This document shows, one piece after another, positions 1-7,789 of a stretch of DNA of 64,000 bases (within the stretch, counting starts at the first letter, position 1; each line of letters begins with the position of its first letter). A program made the position numbers and the translations under genes. The notes under the pieces are model-generated. The model was not told the origin of the DNA. It searched no databases and saw nothing but the letters and a program-made list of their open reading frames with translations. Origin of the DNA: Acidaminococcaceae bacterium (lineage in GTDB: Bacteria; Bacillota; Negativicutes; Acidaminococcales; Acidaminococcaceae); the NCBI GenBank assembly GCA_017405945.1, contig JAFQZL010000032.1:17391-81390 (forward strand), in the 5' to 3' direction.

Positions 1-1
1 C

Positions 2-631
2 CCGGTCTATTTTTATTGGAACAGGAATAAAAAAGACGGTCTGTACGCGCTGGTGGCCTATTATTTTTGCATGGTGGTCACGCCCCTGGTGAAACTGACG
101 GCCTGCGTGTACCGGCCCTGGATCCGCGATACCCGGATCGTTCCTGCGGGCAGGGCCATTGTCACGGCGACAGGGTATTCCTTCCCCAGCGGGCACACCA
201 CGACGGCGGCGCCCCTGGCGGGCGGGATGGTTGTGAACACATGGAAAGATCCGCGGCTGCGGGTGGCTTCCGTCCTGTTTGCCGCGTTTATCGTGCTGAC
301 CATGTTTTCCAGAAATTACCTGGGGGTCCATACGCCGCAGGATGTGTGCGTAGGCTTGGGCGTTTCCGTCCTGAGCCTGTTTTTCACCGCGAAACTGTTC
401 CGGTATCTGGACGCCCGTCCGGAAAAAGAAAACCGGCTGCTCCTGGCCGGCTTTGTGTTCTGCTGCCTCGCCCTCGTGTATATCACGCTCAAGCCGTACC
501 CCATGGATTATACGGCAGGCGGCAGGCTCCTCGTCGATCCGCAGAAGATGATGAACGACGGATACGGCGACATCGGGAAGATGATGGGGTTTATCATCGC
601 CCGGTACGTGGAGAAGACGTGGATCCGGTAA
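2..631 (+). CDS. PAP2-family membrane phosphatase, 5' partial
   Basis: The reading frame is open to the left edge, so the N-terminus lies outside the window. All three PAP2 phosphatase signatures are present: KLTACVYRP (K-x6-RP), FPSGHTT (PSGH) and SRNYLGVHTPQD (SR-x5-H-x3-D). The family hydrolyses lipid phosphates such as undecaprenyl pyrophosphate or phosphatidate at the membrane. Hydrophobic stretches lie around codons for VLFAAFIVLTMF and LLAGFVFCCLALVYI, as expected for a multi-pass enzyme. The C-terminus continues about 90 residues past the last motif, longer than a minimal PAP2 protein. Substrate cannot be told from sequence. A second PAP2 gene of different sequence lies at 29961. Confidence 0.85.
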   Translation, partial: PVYFYWNRNKKDGLYALVAYYFCMVVTPLVKLTACVYRPWIRDTRIVPAGRAIVTATGYSFPSGHTTTAAPLAGGMVVNTWKDPRLRVASVLFAAFIVLTMFSRNYLGVHTPQDVCVGLGVSVLSLFFTAKLFRYLDARPEKENRLLLAGFVFCCLALVYITLKPYPMDYTAGGRLLVDPQKMMNDGYGDIGKMMGFIIARYVEKTWIR

Positions 632-742
632 GAGGCAAAGCCTTCCCGCGCACGATTTTTGCAGGCGTTCCATAGTTTTTTACGACTCTTTGGTATATAA
701 TGATTGCAGGAAGACAAACTGCTGAAGGGAGGACAGGGTATT

Positions 743-2323
743 ATGTTAAAAAAGATGATTGCAGGTATGGCGCTGGTTTCGCTTTTGACCGCAGGCGCAG
801 AGGCGTGCACCGTCATGGTGGTGACGAAGGGCGCGTCAGCGGACGGGAGCACGATGGTTTCCCACTCCAACGACGGCCGCGGCGCGGAGATGAATCTGAT
901 TTATGTGCCGGCGAAGGATCACCCGAAAGGCAGCAGGCGACCTGTTTATCCTACGGCGGTGGCGCTCAATACCATGCCGGAGTACAACGCCTTTGACCAG
1001 CCGAACCTTGTGGCGCCGGAACGGAGCGAAGGGTACAATTACCCCGGCAAACCCCGCACGGTGCCCATCGGCTACATACCCGAAGTGGAACACACCTACG
1101 CCTACATGGACGCGGACTACGGCGTGGCCAATGAACATGGCCTGATGTTTGGCGAATGCACGGACATGTCCGCGCATCTGCCGGAGGTTCCGTACAAAAA
1201 AGGCGGCGGCATATTCTACGCGGCGGAACTGAGCCGCGTCGCGCTGGAACGCTGCAAAACCGCCCGGGAAGCCATTCAGCTTATGGGCAGCCTGATCGAT
1301 GAGTACGGCCTCTGGGGCACCGCCGAGACGTTAGCCGTTGCCGACAAGGACGAGGCCTGGGTCTTTGAGATGCAGATGTCACCCACAGGCAAGGGCGGCC
1401 TCTGGATCGCGGAAAAAATTCCGGACGGGGATTTTTTCATAGAGGCGAACCAGCTCCGGATCCACGCGATCCGGGAAGGCGACCCGACCCAGATCTTCAA
1501 CCCGCGCCTGCCGGAAATGCTCAAAGAGCTTGGCTGGGCGGCCTACGACGAGGAAGGCCGGCTGGACTGGATGAAATCCCTGCAGTCCAAAGAATTCCAT
1601 CACCCGTATTATTCCAAACGGCGCGTATGGCGGGCCATGAGCCTTGTGGCGCCGTCCAAGAACCTTCCGTCCCGGGTCGCGGACTGGGATTCGGCAACCT
1701 ATCCGCTGTCCATCCGTCCCGACAGAAAACTGGACGTGGAAGATATCGCGCGCATCCACCGCGACTATTACCAGGGCACCAAGTTTGACAAATCGAAGAG
1801 CCCCCTGGCAGGCCTGTACGGATCGCCGTACCATTATGTAGTGGAAATGGGCGAGCGTTCCATCCTGTCTTCCAAGACGAGTTACAGCCACATCTCCCAG
1901 GCCGGCGGCATGCTTCCGTCCCCGGTCGTCTGGATGTCGATGGATACGCCTTTTGAAAATCCTTTCATTCCCTTTGCCGTATCGAAGGTGCCCGAAGAGT
2001 ACCGGGCCCTGCGGGACACCTACGACCCGTCGAAGATGTTCTGGGCCTCCAATCAGGTCATGGCGCTGACGCAGGGCTATTTTAACATTATGGCTCCCAC
2101 CGTGAAGGAAGCGGTGGAGCAGGCGGAGAAAAATTCCATGCAGCTTGTCGCTTCCTCCTCCGGCCTGACGAAGGAACAGTTTGCCGACGCGCTGCGCAAA
2201 AACTCCCTCAAAATCTTTGAGGACTGGAAACAGCTTTCCACCAAGCTGTTAATGAAATTTAAGAGCGACGTGGGCATCGAGTACGAAAAGCAGCCCAGGC
2301 CGGACACGCCGAAGAGTTATTGA
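743..2323 (+). CDS. Exported C69-family dipeptidase
   Basis: 526 residues. The start was placed at ATG 743, 9-10 nt after AAGGGAGGA; an upstream in-frame start at 704 lacks a ribosome site. Residues 1-20 form a signal peptide (LKKM, then a hydrophobic core ending in AGAEA), and cleavage would expose Cys21 in ACTVMVV. In C69 (PepD-type) dipeptidases an N-terminal Cys is the Ntn nucleophile, so the signal cleavage here may also be the activating cleavage. The following SHSNDGRGAE and the downstream YGVANEHGLMFGE segment fit the family. Likely role: broad-specificity dipeptide hydrolysis in the periplasm. It is followed by a strong terminator and appears monocistronic. Confidence 0.88.
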   Translation: MLKKMIAGMALVSLLTAGAEACTVMVVTKGASADGSTMVSHSNDGRGAEMNLIYVPAKDHPKGSRRPVYPTAVALNTMPEYNAFDQPNLVAPERSEGYNYPGKPRTVPIGYIPEVEHTYAYMDADYGVANEHGLMFGECTDMSAHLPEVPYKKGGGIFYAAELSRVALERCKTAREAIQLMGSLIDEYGLWGTAETLAVADKDEAWVFEMQMSPTGKGGLWIAEKIPDGDFFIEANQLRIHAIREGDPTQIFNPRLPEMLKELGWAAYDEEGRLDWMKSLQSKEFHHPYYSKRRVWRAMSLVAPSKNLPSRVADWDSATYPLSIRPDRKLDVEDIARIHRDYYQGTKFDKSKSPLAGLYGSPYHYVVEMGERSILSSKTSYSHISQAGGMLPSPVVWMSMDTPFENPFIPFAVSKVPEEYRALRDTYDPSKMFWASNQVMALTQGYFNIMAPTVKEAVEQAEKNSMQLVASSSGLTKEQFADALRKNSLKIFEDWKQLSTKLLMKFKSDVGIEYEKQPRPDTPKSY

Positions 2324-2342
2324 GATGAATCACAGTTGGTCC

Positions 2343-2378
2343 AACAGCCGCAGAATTTATTTTCTGCGGCTGTTTTGA
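2343..2378 (+). terminator. Rho-independent terminator after C69 dipeptidase
   Basis: Perfect 13-bp inverted repeat: arm AACAGCCGCAGAA at 2343-2355 and its complement at 2362-2374, a 6-nt loop, then a short T-run. It directly abuts a TATAAT box for the next transcript. Confidence 0.85.
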
Positions 2379-2384
2379 TATAAT
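2377..2384 (+). promoter_or_regulatory. Extended -10 promoter for the acetolactate decarboxylase transcript
   Basis: TATAAT at 2379-2384 is preceded by TG in TTTTGATATAAT, an extended -10 element, immediately after the terminator hairpin. No good -35 is seen, as expected for extended -10 promoters. Confidence 0.5.
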
Positions 2385-2406
2385 GGATGATAGAGTAAGG
2401 AAAAGC

Positions 2407-2523
2407 ATGCTGGCGGTTTTTCCTATACGGACAGCTGTGGAAAGACAAGATATTTTGCAGTCAATCCGAGCGGTGAAGACGGATCGTTGCGGTTTTATGA
2501 GTTCTGGAAAGGATGAGACATAA
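2407..2523 (+). CDS. Candidate 38-codon leader ORF coupled to acetolactate decarboxylase
   Basis: ATG 2407 follows AAGGA at a normal distance and opens a 38-codon frame whose TAA (2521-2523) overlaps the ATG (2523-2525) of the next gene as TAATG. The product (starts MLAVFPIRTAVERQ) has no recognised motif. The one-base stop/start overlap is typical of translational coupling, so this may be a leader peptide tuning the downstream gene, or a chance frame. Evidence is spacing and overlap only. Confidence 0.3.
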   Translation: MLAVFPIRTAVERQDILQSIRAVKTDRCGFMSSGKDET

Positions 2524-3347
2524 TGAAATTCAAAAATAAGTACATCGGTTTGGTTTTAGCGGTTACCATGACGCTTGGCGCGACCTGCAGCGCGGCTTCC
2601 GCAGACAGGGAAACCATCCGGCAGGTGGCGCTGCTGCAGTCCCTGGCGCAGGGATATTTCGGCGGCACGGTTACGGTGAAGCAGCTCCGCAAGGGCGGGG
2701 ATACCGGCATCGGCACATTCAAAGGGCTGAACGGGGAAATGATCGTGCTGGACGGCACGGTGTACCAGGCTTTGGGCGACGGTCGGGTGGTCGTGGCGGA
2801 CGATAAAGAAACGGTGCCCTTCGCGAACGTGACGTTTTTTGACAAAGACATTGCGACAGACCTTGCGGATGTAGCGGACAAAACAGATCTGGAAAAACGC
2901 CTGAACAAAATTGTGGAAGAGCAGGGCGCCAACAGCTTTTATGTAGTAAAGATGCGCACGGAGTTCCCCAGCATCCTGTTCCGCAGCGAATACGGCAGCC
3001 AGGAACCCTACCCCACGCTGGTAGACGCGCTGAAGGGAAAACAGACGGAATTTACCCATAAAAATATAAAAGGGACGCTGGTGGGACTGTACTGCCCCAA
3101 TTATATGGGCGGCCTGAACACGCCGGGCTGGCATTTCCATTTTGTGTCGGATGACCGAAAACACGGGGGCCATATCCTGGAACTGGCGGTCCGTAACGGG
3201 AAAGCGTATCTGGATAAAACGGACAGCTTTACCATGATGCTGCCTTCGGATGAGAAGTTCCAGACCTTCAACCTGGCGAAGGACATGCGGGAAGATATCC
3301 GTAAGGCGGAACAGGACAAACAGGCTGACCTGGCAAAGAAGGAATAG
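2523..3347 (+). CDS. budA: Alpha-acetolactate decarboxylase with signal peptide
   Basis: 274 residues. The enzyme converts alpha-acetolactate to acetoin. The metal site is seen as H204-x-H206 and H217 in GWHFHFVSD...HGGHILEL, the spacing of the zinc ligands in the Brevibacillus enzyme. SILFRSEYGSQEPYPTL is the family substrate-pocket region. Residues 1-27 form a clear signal peptide (basic MKFKNK, hydrophobic core, SAASA cleavage site), so the protein is probably exported; most family members are cytosolic. AAAGGA lies 9 nt before the start. The last 20 residues are charged (QDKQADLAKKE). No acetolactate synthase gene lies nearby, so the substrate must come from elsewhere. Confidence 0.88.
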   Translation: MKFKNKYIGLVLAVTMTLGATCSAASADRETIRQVALLQSLAQGYFGGTVTVKQLRKGGDTGIGTFKGLNGEMIVLDGTVYQALGDGRVVVADDKETVPFANVTFFDKDIATDLADVADKTDLEKRLNKIVEEQGANSFYVVKMRTEFPSILFRSEYGSQEPYPTLVDALKGKQTEFTHKNIKGTLVGLYCPNYMGGLNTPGWHFHFVSDDRKHGGHILELAVRNGKAYLDKTDSFTMMLPSDEKFQTFNLAKDMREDIRKAEQDKQADLAKKE

Positions 3348-3429
3348 GCTGGCGGCGGTTAGGGCGTAACATGGCGCTGGCCTCCGGCTTTGCGGTAGCG
3401 CTATTGTCGTTTAAGTAAGGAGGGGCAGG

Positions 3430-3852
3430 GTGCGGAATTTTTTCCCGTTTATGACGGTCAGTCCGGAAATTTCCGGACTGCGCGCGGATCTCATTTACGC
3501 GAATTACATTATTGCGTGCCTGCTGCCTCTTTTTGTGATCTTCTTATGCATCCGTATGGTCAGCAGCACGAAAAAGGCCGGCGTCCTGACAATCCTTCTG
3601 GTCGCCGTGTTTGTGCTGTTCAACCGGGACGTAATGCTGCCGGTCCTGAACGGTTTTATAGACGGTATTGCTTCCGGTCCTGCGGCCATGCTCGGGGCGT
3701 TTCTGGGATTTCTGGGCACCCTGGGTTTGTTCAAGGGATTGTACGATGAGGAACAGAGCGAAGAGTATGTGCATAAGAGAAAGTACTGGTACGCAACCGT
3801 TGCGGTCATGTACGCGGGAATCGTGCCGGACTGCCACACTGTGGGCAAGTGA
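3430..3852 (+). CDS. Small membrane protein, unknown
   Basis: 140 residues from a GTG start at 3430, preceded by AAGGAGGGG at ideal spacing. Four hydrophobic segments are visible (ANYIIACLLPLFVIFLCI, GVLTILLVAVFVLF, AAMLGAFLGFLGTLGLF and a short YATVAVMYAGIV), so it is an integral membrane protein. No family motif is recognised. The next membrane protein gene starts about 20 nt downstream or overlaps the stop codon, so the two probably form an operon and may act together. Confidence 0.65.
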   Translation: MRNFFPFMTVSPEISGLRADLIYANYIIACLLPLFVIFLCIRMVSSTKKAGVLTILLVAVFVLFNRDVMLPVLNGFIDGIASGPAAMLGAFLGFLGTLGLFKGLYDEEQSEEYVHKRKYWYATVAVMYAGIVPDCHTVGK

Positions 3853-3872
3853 AACGGCGAAAGGGAAGTTCT

Positions 3873-4415
3873 ATGGGGCGGAAACAAAGCGTAACGTTAT
3901 ACAACATTCTTTTCCCTGTCTGGCTGCTGGTATGGATTCCTTCTCCCCTGTGGCTGCTGCTGGTTCCATTGAATTTCGTGATCGACTATGTTGTTTTGTA
4001 TAAAAGTCTGCCGGACGATGTGGAGCGGAGCAAAAACTTTCCGGACAGTGTTCCGCGGAAAGCGTTTTGCAATACATATGCGTGGAAAATCTGCGCCGCG
4101 GGTTTTGCCGCCGATTTTACCGGCAGTCTGTTTCTGTTCGCCGTGTTTATGATAACGAGCTCCCATAAACTGGATTCGTTGAGACCAGTCAGCCACGGGC
4201 TTGGCCTCAATCCCTTTGAAAGTTTTGCGGCGTTACTGATTGTGGTTTGCTCGATCCTGTTAGCGGCGTATTGCATTTACCGGTTCGATTCGTACCTTTT
4301 AAAACGTGCCGGACTTTCGGAAGAACAGGGCCGGAAATCCGCCTTGTGGCTGGCTGTCGTGACGGCGCCATATCTGTTCCTGCTTCCGTCGGAGATTCTG
4401 TACCGGTGGATGTGA
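3873..4415 (+). CDS. Small membrane protein, unknown
   Basis: 180 residues from ATG 3873, chosen because AAGGGAAG sits 5 nt upstream; a GTG at 3849 overlapping the previous stop (GTGA) would add 8 residues. Four transmembrane segments are seen, including LLVWIPSPLWLLLVPLNFVI, FAADFTGSLFLFAVFMI, FAALLIVVCSILLAAYCIY and SALWLAVVTAPYLFLLP. No family recognised. Co-directional with the preceding membrane protein and probably co-transcribed. Confidence 0.65.
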   Translation: MGRKQSVTLYNILFPVWLLVWIPSPLWLLLVPLNFVIDYVVLYKSLPDDVERSKNFPDSVPRKAFCNTYAWKICAAGFAADFTGSLFLFAVFMITSSHKLDSLRPVSHGLGLNPFESFAALLIVVCSILLAAYCIYRFDSYLLKRAGLSEEQGRKSALWLAVVTAPYLFLLPSEILYRWM

Positions 4416-4716
4416 AGGGAAAAGCATATAAAATAATAAAAGAGCAGCGCCTGCCATGTTTCAGGCAGGTTGCGAATTGTCAGTTCTATCATTTAAGCTT
4501 CAAATAAAAACCGCAGCCTGCTTTTCTGTTCAAAGATGACAGGAAAGCGGCTGACTTTTTGCAGGCCGTTTTGCGTGTAAATGACGGTAGTGCATTTTGA
4601 CAGCGGGGTATATGGGAGGACGAGATAACCATTGTTTTTAAAATGCGCATTGCAACTATTTTTAGTTGCGGCTTTCCCTTTTGTGTGATATAGTATAAAC
4701 ACGGAGGTAACTCAGT
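4416..4716 (+). other. Intergenic region before hicAB
   Basis: About 300 bp without a convincing gene. It holds a CCTGCC/GGCAGG hairpin near 4450-4470, an imperfect hairpin near 4513-4555 that may act as terminator of the upstream pair, and the hicA promoter/operator described separately. Confidence 0.5.
4652..4699 (+). promoter_or_regulatory. hicA promoter with overlapping palindrome
   Basis: A 7-bp inverted repeat GCAACTA (4652-4658) / TAGTTGC (4663-4669) overlaps a -35 like TTGCGG (4666-4671), 17 nt before TATAGT (4689-4694). HicB antitoxins carry a DNA-binding domain and autorepress, so this palindrome is the best operator candidate. Confidence 0.5.
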
Positions 4717-4974
4717 TTGGGACAAAAGGAAAAGCTTATTGCAAAATTGAAAGCAAACCCGAAGTCGTTTACGTTTAATGAAGCAGAAACATTGCTTGGT
4801 TATTTTTCATACTACAGAAGCAATAAAGGAAAAACAAGTGGATCACGCATCATGTTTGTGAGCGATATTTATAAAACAAAAATTTTGCTTCATAAACCAC
4901 ACCCGCGCAAAGAACTTTTAGAGTATCAGATAAAACAACTTATCGAGCAGTTGGAACAGGAGGGCTTGTTATGA
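4717..4974 (+). CDS. hicA: HicA-family toxin (mRNA interferase)
   Basis: 85 residues from TTG 4717, 9 nt after GGAGG (4703-4707). HicA toxins are small dsRBD-fold RNases that cut mRNA and tmRNA. The body matches the fold: basic N-terminal helix, GSRIMF, and KILLHKPHP, where the His of HKPHP is in the place of the family catalytic His (usually H-x-P near the end of the sheet). The C-terminal helix LLEYQIKQLIEQLEQEGLL is typical. The stop overlaps the hicB start as ATGA. Base composition is visibly more AT-rich than the neighbours, suggesting transfer. Confidence 0.85.
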   Translation: MGQKEKLIAKLKANPKSFTFNEAETLLGYFSYYRSNKGKTSGSRIMFVSDIYKTKILLHKPHPRKELLEYQIKQLIEQLEQEGLL

Positions 4975-5315
4975 AAAACACGATGGAATACAAAAGTTAT
5001 GTAGGCAGCATAGAATTTTCCGAGAGCGACGGGGTGTTTTTTGGAAAGGTGCAGGGCATCCGTTCCCTGATTTCTTATGAAGGAACTAACGCAGCTGAAT
5101 TAATTGCCGATTTTCATGGCGCTGTTGATGATTATCTTGATTTTTGTGAAAAAGAAGGTCAGGTTCCGGAAACTGCATATAAAGGAAGCCTGAATGTCCG
5201 TCTGGGCAGTGAACTTCATAAACGTGCTGCCATTTATGCAATTTCCCGGCAACAAAGTTTGAATAGTTTTATTGAAGAGGCTGTAAGAGAGAAGCTGATT
5301 GCCGTTAACGCATAA
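4971..5315 (+). CDS. hicB: HicB-family antitoxin
   Basis: 114 residues, start ATG overlapping the hicA stop (ATGA at 4971-4974), with GGAGG upstream inside hicA. The N-terminal half (YVGSIEFSESDGVFFGKV, then AAELIADFHGAVDDYLDFC) is the degenerate RNase H fold that binds HicA. The C-terminal half, SLNVRLGSELHKRAAIYA, is a ribbon-helix-helix DNA-binding domain. Neutralises HicA and probably represses the operon by binding the palindrome at 4652-4669. Confidence 0.88.
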   Translation: MKNTMEYKSYVGSIEFSESDGVFFGKVQGIRSLISYEGTNAAELIADFHGAVDDYLDFCEKEGQVPETAYKGSLNVRLGSELHKRAAIYAISRQQSLNSFIEEAVREKLIAVNA

Positions 5316-5417
5316 GCGAATAATAAGAAGTCTGAATGAAAGACCGTTGATGTAATGAATATTTCGTTATATTGTCGATGCAACTGGTGTTGACTTTTAA
5401 TTCAGGAGGTATTGAAA

Positions 5418-5819
5418 ATGGAAGGTATTGAAAAAGTTTGTCAGTTCCTTGATGAAGCTCATGTGTACTATCTTGCGACGGTGGACGGGGACCAGCCCCG
5501 GTGCCGCCCCTTCGGCACTTCGCTGCTGTATGATGGAAAGCTTTATATCCAGACCGGCAAGGTAAAAGAAGTTTCCAAACAGATTGCCGCGAATCCGAAA
5601 GTGGAGATCTGCGCGTTCAACGGCGGGAAATGGCTCCGCGTTGCCGGCGAGCTGGTGAATGATGACAGCCGCGACGTGAAAGCTGCCATGCTGGAGAAGT
5701 TCCCCACCCTGAAAAATATGTACAGCCCGGACGATGACAACACCCAGGTGCTGTATTTCAAAAACGCGGTGGCAACGTTTTCTTCCTTTACGGAAAAACC
5801 GGAAGTCATTACGTTTTAA
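5418..5819 (+). CDS. Pyridoxamine 5'-phosphate oxidase-like FMN-binding protein
   Basis: 133 residues from ATG 5418, 7 nt after AGGAGGT; a TTG six bases upstream is less likely. The pattern YYLATVDGDQPRCRPFGT, then LYIQTGK, NPKVEICAF and WLRVAGE is the FMN-binding split-barrel of the PNPOx-like family. Such single-domain proteins bind FMN or F420 and act as reductases of mostly unknown substrates; true PdxH enzymes are longer. Monocistronic, with a terminator directly downstream. Confidence 0.78.
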   Translation: MEGIEKVCQFLDEAHVYYLATVDGDQPRCRPFGTSLLYDGKLYIQTGKVKEVSKQIAANPKVEICAFNGGKWLRVAGELVNDDSRDVKAAMLEKFPTLKNMYSPDDDNTQVLYFKNAVATFSSFTEKPEVITF

Positions 5820-5846
5820 GCGGCAGTTTTGAGTTAACTCTGCATT

Positions 5847-5893
5847 AAAGCGGTAACTTTTAATAGTTGGCAAACAGTTACCGCTTTTCTTTT
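5847..5893 (+). terminator. Terminator after PNPOx-like gene
   Basis: 12-bp inverted repeat AAAGCGGTAACT (5847-5858) and complement (5876-5887) followed by TCTTTTT. Confidence 0.85.
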
Positions 5894-5918
5894 TACTAAA
5901 AAATTACAGCACAAAAAA

Positions 5919-5962
5919 CAGGGCCGCTTTCGTTTTATAACGGCAGCGTGCCCTGATTTTTT
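5919..5962 (-). terminator. Second hairpin, probable terminator of the minus-strand duplicated-domain gene
   Basis: CAGGGCCGCT (5919-5928) pairs with AGCGTGCCCTG (5945-5955), with one bulge. It is flanked by A-runs on one side and T-runs on the other, so it can work in both directions between the convergent genes. Confidence 0.6.
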
Positions 5963-6004
5963 ATGTTGTGACAGTATATTTTGCGAACTCCAACGCGCTG
6001 TGGA

Positions 6005-6652
6005 TTAGAAGCGGCCGCCGTTCGCCAGCCAGCGGTTGGCGGTTTCTTCGGAAAGGTAAACGGCTTCGATATCAATGTAGTTGTCGGCGGAGTGGGTGTA
6101 TTCGTCCAGAATCCGTACTTTACCGGTATCGGTGAGGAATCCGTTCACCGCTTCGATGGCGTTGCTGGCTTCCATGGGTTTGTCGGCCACAAATTCCAGA
6201 ACGCTTGCCACGGAGTAGCCTTCCTGGGTGAAGATGACCATTTTCAGACCGTCCCTGGTGTTGCGCATTTTGGTGATGCTGCCGACCTGCACGGCGCCGA
6301 ACTGCCCTTTGTTTGACAGCCAGCGATTGGCGGCTTCTTCCGTCAGATGGGTGTATTCGATATCAATGTAGTTATCGGCGGAGTGGGTGTGTTCGTCCAG
6401 GATCCGCACCCTGCCGGGCTGTGTGAGGAAACCGTTGATGGCTTCGATTACGTTGCGTTCTTCCATGGGTTTGTTAGCCACAAATTCCACAACGCTTGCC
6501 ACAGAGTAACCTTCCTGGGTGAAGATGACGATTTTCTGACCGTCACTGGTGTTGCGCAGCCTGGTAATGCTGCCGCCGGAAACGTCGGCAAAGGCGGAAC
6601 CGCAAATGAGCATCAGGAGCAGGGTAACGAGCGCAATCAGACGAATTTTCAT
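6005..6652 (-). CDS. Exported protein made of two tandem ~94-residue repeats, unknown function
   Basis: 215 residues with a signal peptide (MKIRLIALVTLLLMLICGSAFA). The mature protein is almost wholly two copies of one unit: residues about 25-118 and 122-215. Each copy runs GSIT+RNT-DG-K-VIFTQEGYSVASV-EFVA-KPME-NAIEA-NGFLT, then RILDE-THSADNYIDIE and E-ANRWL. The repeat is also obvious at DNA level, suggesting recent duplication. No family is recognised; a periplasmic role is inferred from the signal. GGGAGG lies 7 nt before the start. Confidence 0.7.
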   Translation of the reverse strand: MKIRLIALVTLLLMLICGSAFADVSGGSITRLRNTSDGQKIVIFTQEGYSVASVVEFVANKPMEERNVIEAINGFLTQPGRVRILDEHTHSADNYIDIEYTHLTEEAANRWLSNKGQFGAVQVGSITKMRNTRDGLKMVIFTQEGYSVASVLEFVADKPMEASNAIEAVNGFLTDTGKVRILDEYTHSADNYIDIEAVYLSEETANRWLANGGRF

Positions 6653-7052
6653 AATAAAGAACCTCCCGGATAAAAAATGATTGAATCTGCGTCGGGCAGA
6701 GTGATTGCCTGTATTTAATTATATAGGAAATTCCGGGAAATGAAAAGAAAGTTTTACCGGAAAAATGTTTAACTATGCACGGAAACTTTTACCTTAAAAG
6801 AAAGGTAAACAAAATTATAAATTTCGCAGATAGTTTGCCGTAAAAAGTTCTGCCGTGATAATGAATTGCTGACGGAAAAAACAATTTAATTTTCCCGGAT
6901 TTTCTTTTATAATTAGGGTGAGCGGTAAAGCTAAAGTCGAACGGTAACACGCTGACCGTTGTGTTGTTGACAGTAAACGAGGAGCCGGGGACAAGCGCCC
7001 GCGGTTCCGTTGAACGGAAAATATTTGTTAACAGGAAAGGATGACTGATACT
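6653..7052. other. Divergent intergenic region with long 5' leader of the flavin reductase gene
   Basis: About 400 bp without a gene. An AT-rich tract near 6710-6730 likely holds the minus-strand promoter (CCTATATAAT read on the minus strand). TATAAT at 6908-6913 is the probable plus promoter, which would give an untranslated leader of about 130 nt before 7053. The leader has several short complementary stretches (for example GCGGTTCCGTTGAACGG), but it matches no riboswitch I recognise. Confidence 0.45.
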
Positions 7053-7625
7053 ATGAAAAAAGAGTTAGGCGTGCTGGAGGCAGTATTCCCGATGCCGGTG
7101 CTGATGATCGCGACATATGATGAGAACGGCACGGTGGACGTGATGAACGCGGCCTGGGGGCAGATCTGCGATTATAAAAAGATCGCGCTGTTTCTTGACG
7201 AAGGTCACAAGACTTCGGAGAACATTTTGAAAACGAAAGCGTTTACCGTAGCCCTGGCGGACCGGGCCCATATGGTGGGGGCGGATTACTTTGGCACGGT
7301 GTCCGGCCGCAAGGTGCCGGACAAGTTTGCCCGTTCGGGTTATACCGCGGTGAAGAGCAAACATGTCAACGCGCCCGTTATTGAAGAGTTCCCGCTGGTG
7401 ATGGAGTGCGAGCTGGCCGACGTGTTGAAGAAGGACAGTTTTTTCTGCGTAATCGGGCAGATCGTGAACACGGCGGCGGACGAACGGATTCTGGATGAGA
7501 ACGGAAAGGTGGACGTGACGAAGCTGAACGCGCTGATTTATGACACGTTCCGCCACGGGTATTATGTGTGCGGTGAAAAGGCGGGCCAGGCCTTTAAAGA
7601 AGGCGCGGCGCTGGCGAAAAAATAA
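7053..7625 (+). CDS. Flavin reductase-like FMN-binding protein
   Basis: 190 residues. ATG 7053 was chosen over ATG 7041 because AGGAAAGG ends at 7040, leaving no spacer for the earlier codon. The sequence PMPVLMIATYDENGTVDVMNAAW followed by FTVALADRAHMVGADYFGTVSG and the C-terminal YDTFRHGYYVCGEKAGQAF is the flavin reductase-like split-barrel seen in many anaerobes. It binds FMN and probably passes electrons to small acceptors; the physiological partner is unknown. It lies upstream of another flavin enzyme (nitroreductase), but with its own promoter region between them. Confidence 0.8.
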   Translation: MKKELGVLEAVFPMPVLMIATYDENGTVDVMNAAWGQICDYKKIALFLDEGHKTSENILKTKAFTVALADRAHMVGADYFGTVSGRKVPDKFARSGYTAVKSKHVNAPVIEEFPLVMECELADVLKKDSFFCVIGQIVNTAADERILDENGKVDVTKLNALIYDTFRHGYYVCGEKAGQAFKEGAALAKK

Positions 7626-7721
7626 CAGAACCGGCTTTTGATTTAAAAAAGCAGACTGTTTTTATTTATAAAATATAATAACAGGCTGAAAAACCGTTGC
7701 GTATTAAAGAATTATTATTGA

Positions 7722-7737
7722 AGGAACGATTTCGTTC
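7722..7737 (+). repeat. Small hairpin upstream of the exported nitroreductase
   Basis: GGAACG-ATTT-CGTTCC, a perfect 6-bp stem in the presumed 5' leader; TATAAT-like sequence lies about 50 nt upstream. Could affect mRNA stability or translation. Confidence 0.35.
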
Positions 7738-7789
7738 CGGATTTATTATTAAAGGGGCGGTTTTGTTCCGGGTTTGCGTGGAGGGGACT

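Noticed and set aside
743..805. Lipoprotein signal for the C69 dipeptidase
   Set aside because: The residues before Cys21 (AEA) do not fit a lipobox, and Cys21 is the expected catalytic residue.
6914..7052. Known riboswitch in the flavin reductase leader
   Set aside because: No match to FMN or other known aptamer cores could be seen by eye.
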